A stretch of 64,000 nt of DNA, taken from Sphingomonas sp. IC081 (GTDB taxonomy: Bacteria; Pseudomonadota; Alphaproteobacteria; Sphingomonadales; Sphingomonadaceae). Under the pieces are notes generated by a model that saw nothing but the letters and a program-made list of their open reading frames with translations, searched no databases and had not been told where the DNA came from. A program made the position numbers and the translations under genes. Shown in pieces: positions 26,377 through 41,936 of the stretch (position 1 is its first letter; every line of letters starts with the position of its first letter). The stretch spans positions 3,297,001-3,361,000 of the forward strand of contig NZ_CP029761.1 in NCBI RefSeq assembly GCF_006874585.1, given 5' to 3'.

Positions 26377-27615
26377 ATGACCAGGATTCTCCACGTCCTC
26401 GACCACTCGCTGCCGCTGCACAGCGGCTACACCTTCCGCACCCGTGCGATCCTGAAGGCGCAGGAAGCCATGGGCTGGGAAGTGCGAGGGGTAACCGGAT
26501 TGCGCCACACCGCCAAGGGCGCGGATCTGGAAGAGGCCGATGGACTGCTGTTCCATCGCAGCACCGGGGATGCAGGCACCCTTCCGCTCTGGCGCGAATG
26601 GCGCGAGATCGGGGTGCTGGAACAGGGCATCGAAGCGGCGATCAGCATCTGGCGCCCGGACGTGATCCATGCGCATTCACCCGCCTTGTGCGGGGCGGCA
26701 GCCGTGCGGGTGGCGAAACGCCACGGCATCCGCTGCGTCTACGAGATCCGCGCGTTCTGGGAAGATGCCGCGGTCGGCAACGGCACCGGCAGCGAAGGCT
26801 CGCTCAAGTACCGGCTCACCCGCGCGCTCGAAAACCGGGTAGTCGCCAGAGCCGATGCGGTGGTGACGATCTGCGAGGGCCTGCGCGCCGACCTCGTCGC
26901 GCGCGGGACGCCCGCCGGGAAGATCACTGTCGCGCCCAACGGCGTCGACCTCTCGCTGTTCGGCGCGCCTGCCGCGCGGGATGGAAACCTCGCCCGCGAG
27001 CTTGGCTTCGAGGTCGACGGCCGTGCCTGCCCGGTGATCGGCTTCATCGGCAGCTTCTACGATTACGAAGGCCTGGACGACCTGATCGCGGCCATGCCCC
27101 TGCTGCTGGCCCGCCAGCCGGATGCGCGGCTGCTGATGGTCGGCGGCGGCCCGCGCGAGGAACACTTGCGCGCCCAGGCCCAAGCCTCGCCGGCGGCCCA
27201 TGCCATCCGTTTCATCGGCCGCGTACCGCATAACGAGGTGGAGCGCTATTACGCGCTCTGCGATGTCATGGCCTATCCGCGCAAGCAGAGCCGCCTGACC
27301 GACCTTGTCACCCCGCTCAAACCGCTCGAAGCCATGGCGCAGGGCAAACTGGTCGCGGCCAGCGCCGTGGGTGGCCACCGCGAACTGGTCGAGCACGACA
27401 GGACCGGCATCCTGTTCCCGCCCGACGATCCCGCCGCCTGCGCGCAGGCGCTGGCCGACCTGCTGGCCGCGCCCGAGAGCTGGGAGCGCCTGCGCGAGGC
27501 GGGGCTCGATCATGTCCGCAGCGGACACGACTGGGCTTGCAATGTCGCCCGTTATCGAGACGTTTACCAAATCCTGCCACTCGAAAGGACTCGAAGCGGG
27601 CTCGCCGTTGCCTGA
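26377..27615 (+). CDS. Exosortase A-associated glycosyltransferase (GT4, Daro_2409-like)
   Basis: A 412-residue GT-B glycosyltransferase. The N-terminus RILHVLDHSLPLHSGYTFRT and the segment VYEIRAFWEDAAVGNGT are signatures of the exosortase-A-linked GT4 group (TIGR04063). The C-terminal donor-binding half has VGGGPREEH, FIGRVPHNEVERYYALCDV and PLKPLEAMAQGKLV with the catalytic E-x7-E type pattern. It likely adds a sugar to a lipid-linked surface polysaccharide in the cytosol. Divergent from the O-ligase gene, so they may share a regulatory region at 26311-26376. Confidence 0.9.
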   Translation: MTRILHVLDHSLPLHSGYTFRTRAILKAQEAMGWEVRGVTGLRHTAKGADLEEADGLLFHRSTGDAGTLPLWREWREIGVLEQGIEAAISIWRPDVIHAHSPALCGAAAVRVAKRHGIRCVYEIRAFWEDAAVGNGTGSEGSLKYRLTRALENRVVARADAVVTICEGLRADLVARGTPAGKITVAPNGVDLSLFGAPAARDGNLARELGFEVDGRACPVIGFIGSFYDYEGLDDLIAAMPLLLARQPDARLLMVGGGPREEHLRAQAQASPAAHAIRFIGRVPHNEVERYYALCDVMAYPRKQSRLTDLVTPLKPLEAMAQGKLVAASAVGGHRELVEHDRTGILFPPDDPAACAQALADLLAAPESWERLREAGLDHVRSGHDWACNVARYRDVYQILPLERTRSGLAVA

Positions 27616-27645
27616 GCGACGGGACGAAAGCGGAATTTGCACGGG

Positions 27646-30042
27646 ATGATCAAGGTGGCGAAGCAAGAACGTAAGTCACAGGGCGCGGGAAACCAGCCGA
27701 TCACGCGCCACCCGCTGTTTCCGGCCATTGCCGCGCTCTGGGTGGCCGCGCTGTTCGGGCTTGGCAGCATGGTGCTGAGCCCCGCCACGATCGAACGGCT
27801 GGTCGGCGCGACCGGGCTGTCCTCCCTCGTTCCCATGGCCGCTCCTCCGCTGGGCGTGACCGCCCGGCTGCTGGTCGCCCTGGCGCTGACCGGCCTCGGC
27901 GCGCTGGTCGGCGTGGTCATCGGCCTGAGGCTGGCGCGCGGCGGCAGCGGTGAGGGCAATGCCCTGGCCGACACTTCGACGGAAACCTCGGCCGAAACTG
28001 AGGATGCCGCCCCAGTCATTGCAGCGACGCCCGTTGCAGTTCCAGGACGCCTGGCCTCGTTGGCCGGGCGTCGGCGGGGCCCCGAAACCGTGCGCGAAGC
28101 GGAACCGGCGCCGACGCCGGCCAGCCTGGCAAACAACATGACCGCGCCGCAGATCCTCCAGCTGGCCGAGTTCGATCTCGATGGGCTGCCTGCCCAGGTC
28201 GAGGATGATGCGGACGATACGGACTACCAGGCTCTCCCCGCAGAACCGGCCGCTCCCCGCGTGCCTGACCTTGAAGACACTGACGTCGCGCAAGTCGACG
28301 CCGCCACCGTGCCGCTTGGGGACCAAGGTCCAGAGGCGGAAGCGCCGCTGACCGGACCGGCGCCTTCCCAGACGGACGCGATCGAAACACCTGCGGCCCT
28401 TGCCCCAGCCTTCTCATCTACGGCCTTCTCTCCCGCAGCCTTTTCTCCCGCGGCCTTTTCTCCCGCGGCTTGGGCGGACAGCGGCCACGACAGGGACGAT
28501 CAGGCCAATTTCACGCCGCTCTCCGCGCCGCTGACGGCAGCGCCGCTGTTCGAAACCTATCTTCACAGCGAAACCGCACCGCACGACACACTCGCCCGCG
28601 AAACGGAACCGCAAGACACAGCGTTTCCCGAGCCGGAACCGGAACCCTCGACGACGCCCACGCCTGACCAGACCCTGACGGCGAGCGCGGCAGAACGCAT
28701 CTCCAGGGCTCCGCTCGACGCGCTCAGTCAGGTCGAACTGCTCGAACGCCTGGCACTGGCGATGGAGGAGCAGCGCCGCAAGCTCTCGCTGACCCCGCCT
28801 GCACCGCTAACGGTGGTGGCTCCCGCCATTGCGGACGCCCCGCCCGCCGACCGCGAAGGCCTGGCCGCAGATCCCCTGGCAGGCATCACGGCGCCGAACG
28901 TCCCGGCTGCTACCGACAGCGCCGCTGACGGCAGGCCCGCCAACGGCATCGCTCCTGATGACGCGCCCTCGGACCCCACGCCCCCTTACGGCCCTTCGGT
29001 TGCGCGCCTGGCCGCGATCAGCGCCGCCATGGGCCTGGGCACGCATCTCGATGCAGGGCTGGACGGCGGCCTGCCCCAGAGCCCCACAGCAGCCCCCTTC
29101 GCGCCGCCGCCCTTTGCCCGCACACCGTTTTCCGGACCGGGCCTTGCGGCACGCACCGAGGTACTGGCCGGCCGCATCGAGGCGGCGCAACCGCTGGAAG
29201 ACGATTTTGCCCTCGGCGACGCGCCCGAGGCAGCGGCCGGCGTCGGGGGCTGGCAGGCCGTGACCGGCGGCGAAGCCGAAGCCGAACTCGAAACTTATGC
29301 CGCCGAGATTGCGGACGGCGGCTCTCTCCTTGGCGAAGCTGCCGACGATGCTGCCAGTAGCGTTGTCTCGCCGCTGTTCCCCTCGGCAAGGATCACGCCG
29401 ATCCCGGCCAAGCTGCGTCCGGTCGGGCTCGCCTCCTTCGACCAGCAGGACGAGGACGACGTTCTTCCCGGCTACATCCCTCCGCGGCACATTGCCCTTG
29501 CCCCGCAGCCGGTCGCCACGCCGGTGGAAGCGGCCATGCCCACGCCGGTGGAAGCGGCACTTGCCTCCGCGCTCGAGGAGCGGCCGATGGCCGGCCTCGC
29601 CGCAGGCCATGACTTTGTCCCGGCCCCGGCCGAAGATGAGGATGAAGAGGAAGGCACCGCGCTGGCCTTTGGCGAGGACGAGGACTTTGCCGAGGATGGC
29701 GCCGACATCGTCGAGGAAGACGTCCTCGAAGAAGGCTACTCCTCGCTGCTGAGCATGCAGCGCCGCATCGAACCACGCCCGGGTTTCATCGCCCTGGACG
29801 ATGAAAGCGAAAACGAAGGCGAAAACGGGGCCGGTCACCCGGGCCCGCGCCCGGCCGAAGCCGTGAACGAAACCGCCACTGCAACAACCGCAACCCACAT
29901 CGACGCGGCACCGGCCTTCATGGCTCCTGCGCAACCTGGTGCCCGCCTGTTCGACCCGCCCGGTCGCCCGGACCCCGCCGAAACCGAAAAGGCCCTGCGC
30001 GCAGCGCTCGCGACGCTGCAGCGCATGAGCGGCTCGCACTGA
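27646..30042 (+). CDS. Large disordered membrane-anchored hypothetical protein
   Basis: A 798-residue protein. Residues 15-100 contain two TM helices (AALWVAALFGLGSMVLSP and LLVALALTGLGALVGVVIGL). The rest is a long Ala/Pro/Glu/Asp-rich low-complexity tail with three tandem FSPAA units near residues 265-280 and two PVEAA units near 625. Short ordered islands are DALSQVELLERLALAMEEQ and the C-terminal ETEKALRAALATLQRMSG, which looks conserved. The topology predicts both termini in the cytosol, with the tail as a scaffold-like region. It begins 30 bases after the glycosyltransferase gene and may be co-transcribed. The function is unknown; the acidic disordered tail recalls polarity or scaffold proteins only in a general way. 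Confidence 0.78.
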   Translation: MIKVAKQERKSQGAGNQPITRHPLFPAIAALWVAALFGLGSMVLSPATIERLVGATGLSSLVPMAAPPLGVTARLLVALALTGLGALVGVVIGLRLARGGSGEGNALADTSTETSAETEDAAPVIAATPVAVPGRLASLAGRRRGPETVREAEPAPTPASLANNMTAPQILQLAEFDLDGLPAQVEDDADDTDYQALPAEPAAPRVPDLEDTDVAQVDAATVPLGDQGPEAEAPLTGPAPSQTDAIETPAALAPAFSSTAFSPAAFSPAAFSPAAWADSGHDRDDQANFTPLSAPLTAAPLFETYLHSETAPHDTLARETEPQDTAFPEPEPEPSTTPTPDQTLTASAAERISRAPLDALSQVELLERLALAMEEQRRKLSLTPPAPLTVVAPAIADAPPADREGLAADPLAGITAPNVPAATDSAADGRPANGIAPDDAPSDPTPPYGPSVARLAAISAAMGLGTHLDAGLDGGLPQSPTAAPFAPPPFARTPFSGPGLAARTEVLAGRIEAAQPLEDDFALGDAPEAAAGVGGWQAVTGGEAEAELETYAAEIADGGSLLGEAADDAASSVVSPLFPSARITPIPAKLRPVGLASFDQQDEDDVLPGYIPPRHIALAPQPVATPVEAAMPTPVEAALASALEERPMAGLAAGHDFVPAPAEDEDEEEGTALAFGEDEDFAEDGADIVEEDVLEEGYSSLLSMQRRIEPRPGFIALDDESENEGENGAGHPGPRPAEAVNETATATTATHIDAAPAFMAPAQPGARLFDPPGRPDPAETEKALRAALATLQRMSGSH

Positions 30043-30054
30043 AAGCCAGGCCCG

Positions 30055-30088
30055 GCGGACGGAACCACCCCCGTCCGCAAACGTTTTC
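30055..30088 (+). terminator. Intrinsic terminator after the disordered membrane protein
   Basis: A perfect 8-bp stem GCGGACGG / CCGTCCGC with an eight-base loop, followed by AAACGTTTT. It lies 13 bases past the stop and separates this gene from gltB. The remaining 220 bases to gltB presumably hold the gltB promoter; no clear consensus was seen. Confidence 0.75.
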
Positions 30089-30309
30089 AGCGCGAGCGCT
30101 TATCCAGCCGCACAACAAAATTCCCTTTTTTACCGTGTCAACGCACTAAATCTGCGCGAGGACGTTCGTTCGCAGTTGCAAATGCGGTCCGTAATCGTCA
30201 TGGGGGCGCTTAGGGGACACCACGGCGAATTTTGGCCGCGCGCGATTCGCGCGTGTCGAAGCGAGGCGCTCGGTGTGAACCCCGGACAACGACAGGATGG
30301 GTTTTATCG

Positions 30310-34947
<4,638 letters not shown>

Positions 34948-34963
34948 TTCGAAGGTAATAGAA

Positions 34964-36397
<1,434 letters not shown>

Positions 36398-36439
36398 TCG
36401 GCACAGACATGGCACCGGTCGCTCGACCGGTGCTGCAAG

Positions 36440-36469
36440 AGGGGCGCCCCCACGGGAGCGCCCCTTTTT
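36440..36469 (+). terminator. Intrinsic terminator of gltBD
   Basis: A 12-bp GC-rich stem with one mismatch (AGGGGCGC... / ...GCGCCCCT), followed immediately by TTTTT. It lies 43 bases after the gltD stop. Confidence 0.9.
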
Positions 36470-36585
36470 GTGTCCGGAGCGACCATGGCCTTACTGCCAT
36501 TCCCCTAGCCCCTCGAAAGCGGCCGATTCATCGGGAGCGCTTAGCCTCGCTGCCGTTGCCGAGGCTGTCGAGGGCGGACACAGAA

Positions 36586-38358
36586 ATGATAAGGGACCAG
36601 TCCAAACGGATTGGCCGGCTGCTTGTAGGGCTGGTGGCGCTCGCCATCGTCATCGCCGGCTTCAGCACCTACAAGATCCGCTTCGGCGGTCCGATCCAGG
36701 CGAAACATGCGCTTCAGGACGAGATGCTCGCCGATATCCTGCCGCCGCCCGCCTACGTGGTGGAACCCTATCTCGACGCCACCCTGGCCGTGAACGATCC
36801 CGCCCAGGCCCCGGGCCGGCTGGAAGAGCTGGCCCGGCTCCAGGCCGAGTTCCGCGACAGACAGGCCTATTGGCGCGATACGCCGCTGCCGCCGGACGTC
36901 GAACCGCAAATGACCCGGGTAATCGCCACCGCCGCCGCATTCTGGGAGGCGATCGACCGCCAGTTCGTACCGGCGGTGCGCGCGCGCGACAAGCAAGCCG
37001 TGGAGCGCGTGCATCGAACCATCCTGACCCCGCTCTACCACCGCCAGCACGAGGAGGTGGTCAGGCTGGTCGACATGTCGCGTGCCTATTCGGCCCGCGA
37101 ACTGCAGCGTGACATGCTGCTGACAACCGCTTCGCTTGCCCTCAGCGCGCTGATCGCGCTCGGTGTAGCCGCGGCGATCGGCTGGACCGCCGCGCAGGCG
37201 CAATCCCGTGTTGTCCGGCCGCTCGAAGATGCGAGGCTGGCCTTCGGCGAGCTGGCCGCGGGAAGGCTGGAAACCGCGATCCCTGGCCTCGATCGAACCG
37301 ACGAACTCGGCGCGATGGCGCGGGCAATGGACGTGTTCCGCCGCGCCGCCATCGATAACCGCGACGCAGAATCCGCGCAGCACGATCTTGTCGAGACACT
37401 ATCCAGCGGCCTGCGCAAACTGGCCGACAAGGACCTGGAGGCGCAGATTCACGACAGCTTCCCTGCCGATTACGAGCAGGTGCGCCAGAACTTCAACGCC
37501 GCCGTCGCAGCGCTGGCCGACGCCATGGCAACCGTCGGGACGGGATCGGGCAATCTGTCGCGCACCATCGTCGAAATCCGCATGGCCACCGACGACCTTT
37601 CCGCGCGCAACCAGCAGCAGGCCGCCAATCTCGAGGAAACCGCCGCTTCGATGCAACTCGTCAGCAACCGCGTGCGCGAGAGCGCGGCCACGGCGACGCG
37701 GGCACGAAGCGCTGTCACCCAGGCTCATGCCCAGACCGGCGAGAGCGCCGGGGTGGTCCAGCAGGCGGTGACCGCCATGGCCGCGATCGAATCGTCCGCG
37801 CAGGAGATCGGCACCATCGTCGATGTGATCGACTCGATAGCCTTTCAGACGAATCTGCTTGCCCTCAATGCCGGGGTCGAAGCGGCACGTGCGGGCGATG
37901 CCGGCAAGGGCTTCGCCGTTGTCGCCGCCGAAGTCCGCGCGCTGGCGCAGCGTTCGGCGGATGCCGCCCAGAACATCAAGCTGCTCATCGCCAGGAGCGC
38001 CGAACAAGTCGGCGCAGGTGTCGCCCTCGTCTCCGAAAGCGGCTCGCGGCTGGGCGAGATCGCGGCCCGCATCGCCGAATTGAACGACATGATTGCCGCC
38101 ATGGCCCAATCGGCCATGGATCAGTCGACCGAACTCGACCAGGTCAGCACCGCCATCAGCGAACTCGACCGGGTCACCCAGCGCAATGCCGCGATGGTCG
38201 AGCAAACGACCGCCGCGACCCGCGAGCTGGAAAGCGAAGCGCATACCCTGACCGCGCTGATGGCGCAGTTCCGCACCCAGCGCGGCATTGGCCATGCCGG
38301 ATCACTGCCCGCGCCCGACTCGCGCACCGAAATCCGCAGGCTGCAACCTGCGGCCTGA
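36586..38358 (+). CDS. Methyl-accepting chemotaxis protein
   Basis: A 590-residue transmembrane chemoreceptor. TM1 spans about residues 10-27. A periplasmic four-helix-type sensor (30-175) follows, then TM2 (about 176-200), a HAMP domain ([18 protein letters not shown]) and a coiled-coil signalling domain. The tip motif [23 protein letters not shown], around residue 417, contacts CheA and CheW. The ligand is unknown. The start was chosen at MIRDQ, directly before TM1; the frame continues upstream into unrelated sequence. No che or flagellar genes are in the window, so it is an orphan here. Confidence 0.93.
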   Translation: MIRDQSKRIGRLLVGLVALAIVIAGFSTYKIRFGGPIQAKHALQDEMLADILPPPAYVVEPYLDATLAVNDPAQAPGRLEELARLQAEFRDRQAYWRDTPLPPDVEPQMTRVIATAAAFWEAIDRQFVPAVRARDKQAVERVHRTILTPLYHRQHEEVVRLVDMSRAYSARELQRDMLLTTASLALSALIALGVAAAIGWTAAQAQSRVVRPLEDARLAFGELAAGRLETAIPGLDRTDELGAMARAMDVFRRAAIDNRDAESAQHDLVETLSSGLRKLADKDLEAQIHDSFPADYEQVRQNFNAAVAALADAMATVGTGSGNLSRTIVEIRMATDDLSARNQQQAANLEETAASMQLVSNRVRESAATATRARSAVTQAHAQTGESAGVVQQAVTAMAAIESSAQEIGTIVDVIDSIAFQTNLLALNAGVEAARAGDAGKGFAVVAAEVRALAQRSADAAQNIKLLIARSAEQVGAGVALVSESGSRLGEIAARIAELNDMIAAMAQSAMDQSTELDQVSTAISELDRVTQRNAAMVEQTTAATRELESEAHTLTALMAQFRTQRGIGHAGSLPAPDSRTEIRRLQPAA

Positions 38359-38440
38359 ATCCGTCCCGGCGTTTCCTGCCACGCAGGCTTGACCCACCCG
38401 CCATGCAGACCGATTCTCCGGCAGTTACGGAGACGAGGCC

Positions 38441-38749
38441 ATGCTTCTCGAAATTGCGGAAATCGACGTCCGCCCAGGATCGGAACCGGCGTTTGCCCAG
38501 GCCATGCGCGGGGAAGGGGTCGGCCTGCTGGCCAGTTGCGACGGCGTGATCTCGGTGCAGTTCGGCCAGGGCGTCGAACATGCGTCGCGCTTCGCCTTCA
38601 ACGTCGTGTGGACCTCGCTCGAGGCGCACGAAGCAGCTCGCAAGCTGGATGCCTTTGCCCGCTTCCGCAACCTGTTCGGCGATCTTGCCATCGGCGGGAC
38701 CATGCATCACTTCGAGATGGATGCGCCGGTGGCCGGCAGTTCAGCCTGA
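38441..38749 (+). CDS. ABM-domain (antibiotic biosynthesis monooxygenase-like) protein
   Basis: A 102-residue dimeric alpha+beta barrel-like protein. EIAEIDVRPGSEPAFAQAM at the start and VVWTSLEAHEAARKLDAFARF in the middle follow the ABM pattern of small cofactor-free oxygenases or heme/quinone-handling proteins. The function in this strain is not predictable. The last nine bases overlap the convergent end of ung. Confidence 0.8.
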   Translation: MLLEIAEIDVRPGSEPAFAQAMRGEGVGLLASCDGVISVQFGQGVEHASRFAFNVVWTSLEAHEAARKLDAFARFRNLFGDLAIGGTMHHFEMDAPVAGSSA

Positions 38750-39460
38750 ACGGGCGGCGTTTACCGGCACTTGCCAGTCGATCCGGCCCCGTCCGTGGGC
38801 TTCGAGAAAGGCATTGGCCTGGCTGAAATGGCCGCATCCGAAAAAGCCCGCATAAGCCGAAAGCGGGCTCGGGTGCGGCGCGGTCAGGACAAGGTGATGG
38901 CTCGAGCCCAGCCCCGCCACGCGCATCGCCTTTTTCCGGGCATGGCTGCCCCACAGCAGGAACACGCAAGGCTCCGCCCGGGCGGCGACTGCCGCGACCG
39001 CCGCATCGGTGATTGCCTCCCAGCCGCGTTTCTGGTGTGAACCGGGCTGCCCGGCCTCGACGGTGAGCGCATTGTTGAGCAGCAGCACGCCCTGGCGTGC
39101 CCAATGCTCCAGACTGCCGTGCCCCGGCGCGATCACGCCGCAATCGCTCGCCAGTTCCTTGTAGATGTTGACCAGCGAAGGGGGCACTTTAACCCCCTCC
39201 ATCACCGAGAACGCCAGTCCATGCGCCTGCCCGGGGCCATGATAGGGATCCTGCCCCAGGATCACGACCCGCACCTCGTCCAGCGCCGTGAGTTCCAGTG
39301 CCCGCAGCCACTGCCCGGCGGGGGGATAGATGGTCTTGCCGGCCCGCGCCTCGGCCTCGAGCCAGCCTGCCAGCCGGCGCGACTCGGGGCTCGCCAGCAC
39401 CGGGGCCAGCGCCTCTGCCCAGGCAGGAGGCACCCCTTGCATGGCCTCGGCTGCTTCCAT
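38741..39460 (-). CDS. ung: Uracil-DNA glycosylase (family 1)
   Basis: A 239-residue base-excision repair enzyme removing uracil from DNA. The catalytic water-activating motif VVILGQDPYHG, the uracil-binding LLLNNALTV and the C-terminal HPSPLSAYAGF are all intact. The start at MEAAEAM was preferred over an ATG 16 codons upstream because the longer N-terminus is not family-like. It converges with the ABM gene with a small overlap and is divergent from rnd. Confidence 0.96.
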   Translation of the reverse strand: MEAAEAMQGVPPAWAEALAPVLASPESRRLAGWLEAEARAGKTIYPPAGQWLRALELTALDEVRVVILGQDPYHGPGQAHGLAFSVMEGVKVPPSLVNIYKELASDCGVIAPGHGSLEHWARQGVLLLNNALTVEAGQPGSHQKRGWEAITDAAVAAVAARAEPCVFLLWGSHARKKAMRVAGLGSSHHLVLTAPHPSPLSAYAGFFGCGHFSQANAFLEAHGRGRIDWQVPVNAARSG

Positions 39461-39554
39461 CGCTGCGCTACTCCCGATTTGTCCGCATCTGACCGTCCAC
39501 AAGGGCATCCGCCCATTGCGAAAAGCCAGCCCAGTCCCTAAGCATTTCCGGACT

Positions 39555-40178
39555 ATGGCTGTCTATCTCCACGAAGAAGATCTCCCCGAAGGCGTGCTCG
39601 CGCCCGGGCCCGTCGCCGTCGACACCGAAACGATGGGACTGATCACCCCCCGCGACCGGCTTTGCGTGGTCCAGATTTCCGATGGCAAGGGTGACGAACA
39701 TCTCGTCCGCTTCGCCCCGGACAGCGCCTATGACGCGCCGAATCTCAAGGCCGTGCTGGCCGATCCGGCTCGCCTGAAGCTCTACCACTTCGCCCGTTTC
39801 GACCTCGCCGCGATCGAACACTACCTCGGCGTCGTCGCCGCTCCGGTGTTCTGCACGAAGATCGCCAGCAAGCTGACCCGCACCTACACGGACCGTCACG
39901 GTCTCAAGGATCTGGTGCGCGAGCTGCTGGGCAAGGAAGTCTCCAAGCAGCAGCAGTCGAGCGACTGGGGCGCGGCAGAGCTGACCGACGCGCAGAAGGA
40001 CTATGCCGCCTCGGACGTGCGCTACCTGCACGCCATGCATGAAATCCTCGTCGTGCGTCTCGCGCGCGAGCATCGCACCGAGATCGCGCAGGCCTGCTTC
40101 GACTTCCTGCCCGCCCGCGCGAAGCTCGACCTCGCCGGCTGGCCCGACCACGACATCTTCAGCCACGAAGCCGCCTGA
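39555..40178 (+). CDS. rnd: Ribonuclease D-like 3'-5' exonuclease
   Basis: A 207-residue DEDDy exonuclease domain without the HRDC domains of E. coli RNase D, the short form common in alphaproteobacteria. Motif I is VAVDTETMGL, motif II is LYHFARFDLAAIE, and motif III is YAASDVRYLHAM with the catalytic Tyr and Asp. It trims tRNA and other small RNA 3' ends. It heads the rnd-lptC-lptA order, 18 bases before lptC. Confidence 0.93.
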   Translation: MAVYLHEEDLPEGVLAPGPVAVDTETMGLITPRDRLCVVQISDGKGDEHLVRFAPDSAYDAPNLKAVLADPARLKLYHFARFDLAAIEHYLGVVAAPVFCTKIASKLTRTYTDRHGLKDLVRELLGKEVSKQQQSSDWGAAELTDAQKDYAASDVRYLHAMHEILVVRLAREHRTEIAQACFDFLPARAKLDLAGWPDHDIFSHEAA

Positions 40179-40196
40179 GCCGGAGAGCACGCGCGC

Positions 40197-40844
40197 ATGT
40201 CCGAAGACGCCATCCAGATCCGCAACCGCCGGCGGCACTTTGCCGCTCCCGGTGGCTCGCATGATCGCCTGGTGGGCTTCCTGGCCAAGGCGCTGCCCAC
40301 CGGCATTGGTCTGATCGCCGCCGTGATGATCCTGGTGCCACTCTCGCCGCGCGGCGAGATCAGCTTCCTGCTCGATCGCAACAAGGTGGCGGTGACCGGC
40401 GAGCGCGTGGCCGTGTCCAACGCCGCCTATCGCGGGCAGGACAAGGCCGGACGAGACTTCCTGGTCACGGCCGGAACCGCGGTGCAGCACGCGCCAGACG
40501 TCCCCGTGGTCGAAATGCTCGACCTCGTCGCCAAGATGAACATGAAGGATGGTCCCGCCAACATCGCCGCACCGCGCGGGGCCTACAACTTCGATGCCGA
40601 TACCATGAAGGTTGACGGCCCGGTCAATTTCCAGGGCGCCGGTGGCTACAACATGACCACCAGCCAGGTGAACATCGACATCAAGCAAAAGACCGCGGTG
40701 GCAACCGGCGGAGTTTCGGGAGCCGTTCCCAACGGCACCTTCACCGCCCAGACCATGCACGCCGACCTCGACAACCGCGTCGTTACGCTCGAAGGCAATG
40801 CCCGGATGCGCATGACGCCCGGCAAGCTCAGGATCCCGCAATGA
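40197..40844 (+). CDS. lptC: LPS export protein LptC
   Basis: A 215-residue bitopic protein with one N-terminal TM (about residues 28-48) and a periplasmic beta-jellyroll (LptA/OstA-like fold). It receives LPS from the LptBFG transporter and passes it to LptA. The N-terminal basic cytosolic stretch is IRNRRRHF. The ATG of lptA overlaps its stop (ATGA). Confidence 0.92.
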   Translation: MSEDAIQIRNRRRHFAAPGGSHDRLVGFLAKALPTGIGLIAAVMILVPLSPRGEISFLLDRNKVAVTGERVAVSNAAYRGQDKAGRDFLVTAGTAVQHAPDVPVVEMLDLVAKMNMKDGPANIAAPRGAYNFDADTMKVDGPVNFQGAGGYNMTTSQVNIDIKQKTAVATGGVSGAVPNGTFTAQTMHADLDNRVVTLEGNARMRMTPGKLRIPQ

Positions 40845-41350
40845 ACTTCCGCTCCGGCCTTTTCCGTACCGCGATCGCCGTGCCGGTCCTCGGCCTGGCC
40901 GCTCTTGCCGCCTCGCAGCAGCTCGGCGCCCAGGTCTTCTCCGGTCACGACACCAATGCCCCCGTCGATTTCGGTGCCGACCGGATCGAGATGCAGGACA
41001 AGCAGAACCGCGTGATCCTGACCGGCAACGTCGACATCAAGCAGACCGACTTGCGCATCCGCGCCGCCCGCACGGTGATCGACCTTGCCGATGCCAAGCA
41101 GCTCAAGGTCAATCGCATGACTGCCAGCGGCAGCGTCGTGGTGACGCGCAATGACGAGACCGCCACCGGCGATAACGCGATCTACGATTTCAACCAGCGC
41201 ATCATCACCATGGTCGGCAATGCCACGCTCAAGCGCGCCGGCGGCGATACGCTGCGCGGGGGGCGCTTCGTGATCGATCTCAAGAGCGGGGTCTCTTCCG
41301 CTTCCGGCGGCCGCGTCACCGGCACGTTCAACGTTCCCAAGAAAAAGTAA
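40841..41350 (+). CDS. lptA: LPS transport periplasmic protein LptA
   Basis: A 169-residue periplasmic protein with a signal peptide (cleavage near residues 29-31, LGAQ). The OstA/LptA repeat core includes FGADRIEMQDKQNRVILTG and AARTVIDLADAKQLKVNRM. It bridges inner and outer membranes in LPS transport. Translationally coupled to lptC. The expected next gene, lptB, is absent here: the following genes are phage-tail-like. Confidence 0.93.
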   Translation: MNFRSGLFRTAIAVPVLGLAALAASQQLGAQVFSGHDTNAPVDFGADRIEMQDKQNRVILTGNVDIKQTDLRIRAARTVIDLADAKQLKVNRMTASGSVVVTRNDETATGDNAIYDFNQRIITMVGNATLKRAGGDTLRGGRFVIDLKSGVSSASGGRVTGTFNVPKKK

Positions 41351-41359
41351 GTTCATCGT

Positions 41360-41379
41360 TGCCGGACAAAAGTCCGGCA
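41360..41379 (+). terminator. Hairpin after lptA
   Basis: A perfect 8-bp stem TGCCGGAC / GTCCGGCA with an AAAA loop, ten bases past the lptA stop, followed by an A/T-rich stretch with a TTTT. It separates the LPS genes from the tail-like genes. Confidence 0.7.
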
Positions 41380-41459
41380 TCACGAAAGAATTTTCCTACA
41401 CGCATCGATCTGCGTATCTGGATTCGGGCCTTCTTCTCTTCCCTTGGAAAGGAGTCCCG

Positions 41460-41891
41460 ATGTCCAGCAATCCCATTACCGTGCCCAGCGGATACGCCAC
41501 TGCCTTCGCGATCGGCTTTGCCGATGCCGCCAGCGGCAATCTCTCCATCGTCGACAGCGGGCGCCCGCTTCCCGTGTCGCCCATTCGTGCCGCCGCCTCC
41601 GCCCCGCTGACCGGCAGTACAGCCGCTTCGGGCACCTTCGGCCCGTTCACGCCGATCCCGGAGCGGCCGGTCTTCATCAGCCTGAGTGGCACCTGGCAAG
41701 GCACGGTCTCTCTGCGGCGTTCGCTCGACGGGGGGCAGACCCTGCTGCCGCTCACTCTCGGCGGTCAGGCCTGGGCCACCTTCAGCGCCAACGCCTGCGA
41801 GCCGCTCTGGGAAGAGCACGAAGACGGGGCGACCTTGTTCCTCGCCGTCACGCTGACCAGCGGCACAGTGAGCTACCGCCTCTCGCAGTAA
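41460..41891 (+). CDS. Hypothetical protein, phage-structural-like
   Basis: A 143-residue all-beta-looking protein rich in Ser, Thr, Gly and Ala. Repeated short strands end in TGTVSYRLSQ; there is no signal peptide or membrane segment. The pattern (TVPSGYATAF..., FTPIPERPVFISLSGTWQG, VSLRRSLDGGQTLLPL) reminds me of small structural proteins in prophage regions of sphingomonads, but I cannot name the family. A strong ribosome binding site (GGAAAGGAG) precedes the ATG. It lies 45 bases before the tailspike-like gene, likely one transcript. Confidence 0.65.
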   Translation: MSSNPITVPSGYATAFAIGFADAASGNLSIVDSGRPLPVSPIRAAASAPLTGSTAASGTFGPFTPIPERPVFISLSGTWQGTVSLRRSLDGGQTLLPLTLGGQAWATFSANACEPLWEEHEDGATLFLAVTLTSGTVSYRLSQ

Positions 41892-41936
41892 GCAGAGGCT
41901 CGCCTCCCTCCCCATCTTCCAGATCCGGAGACACGC

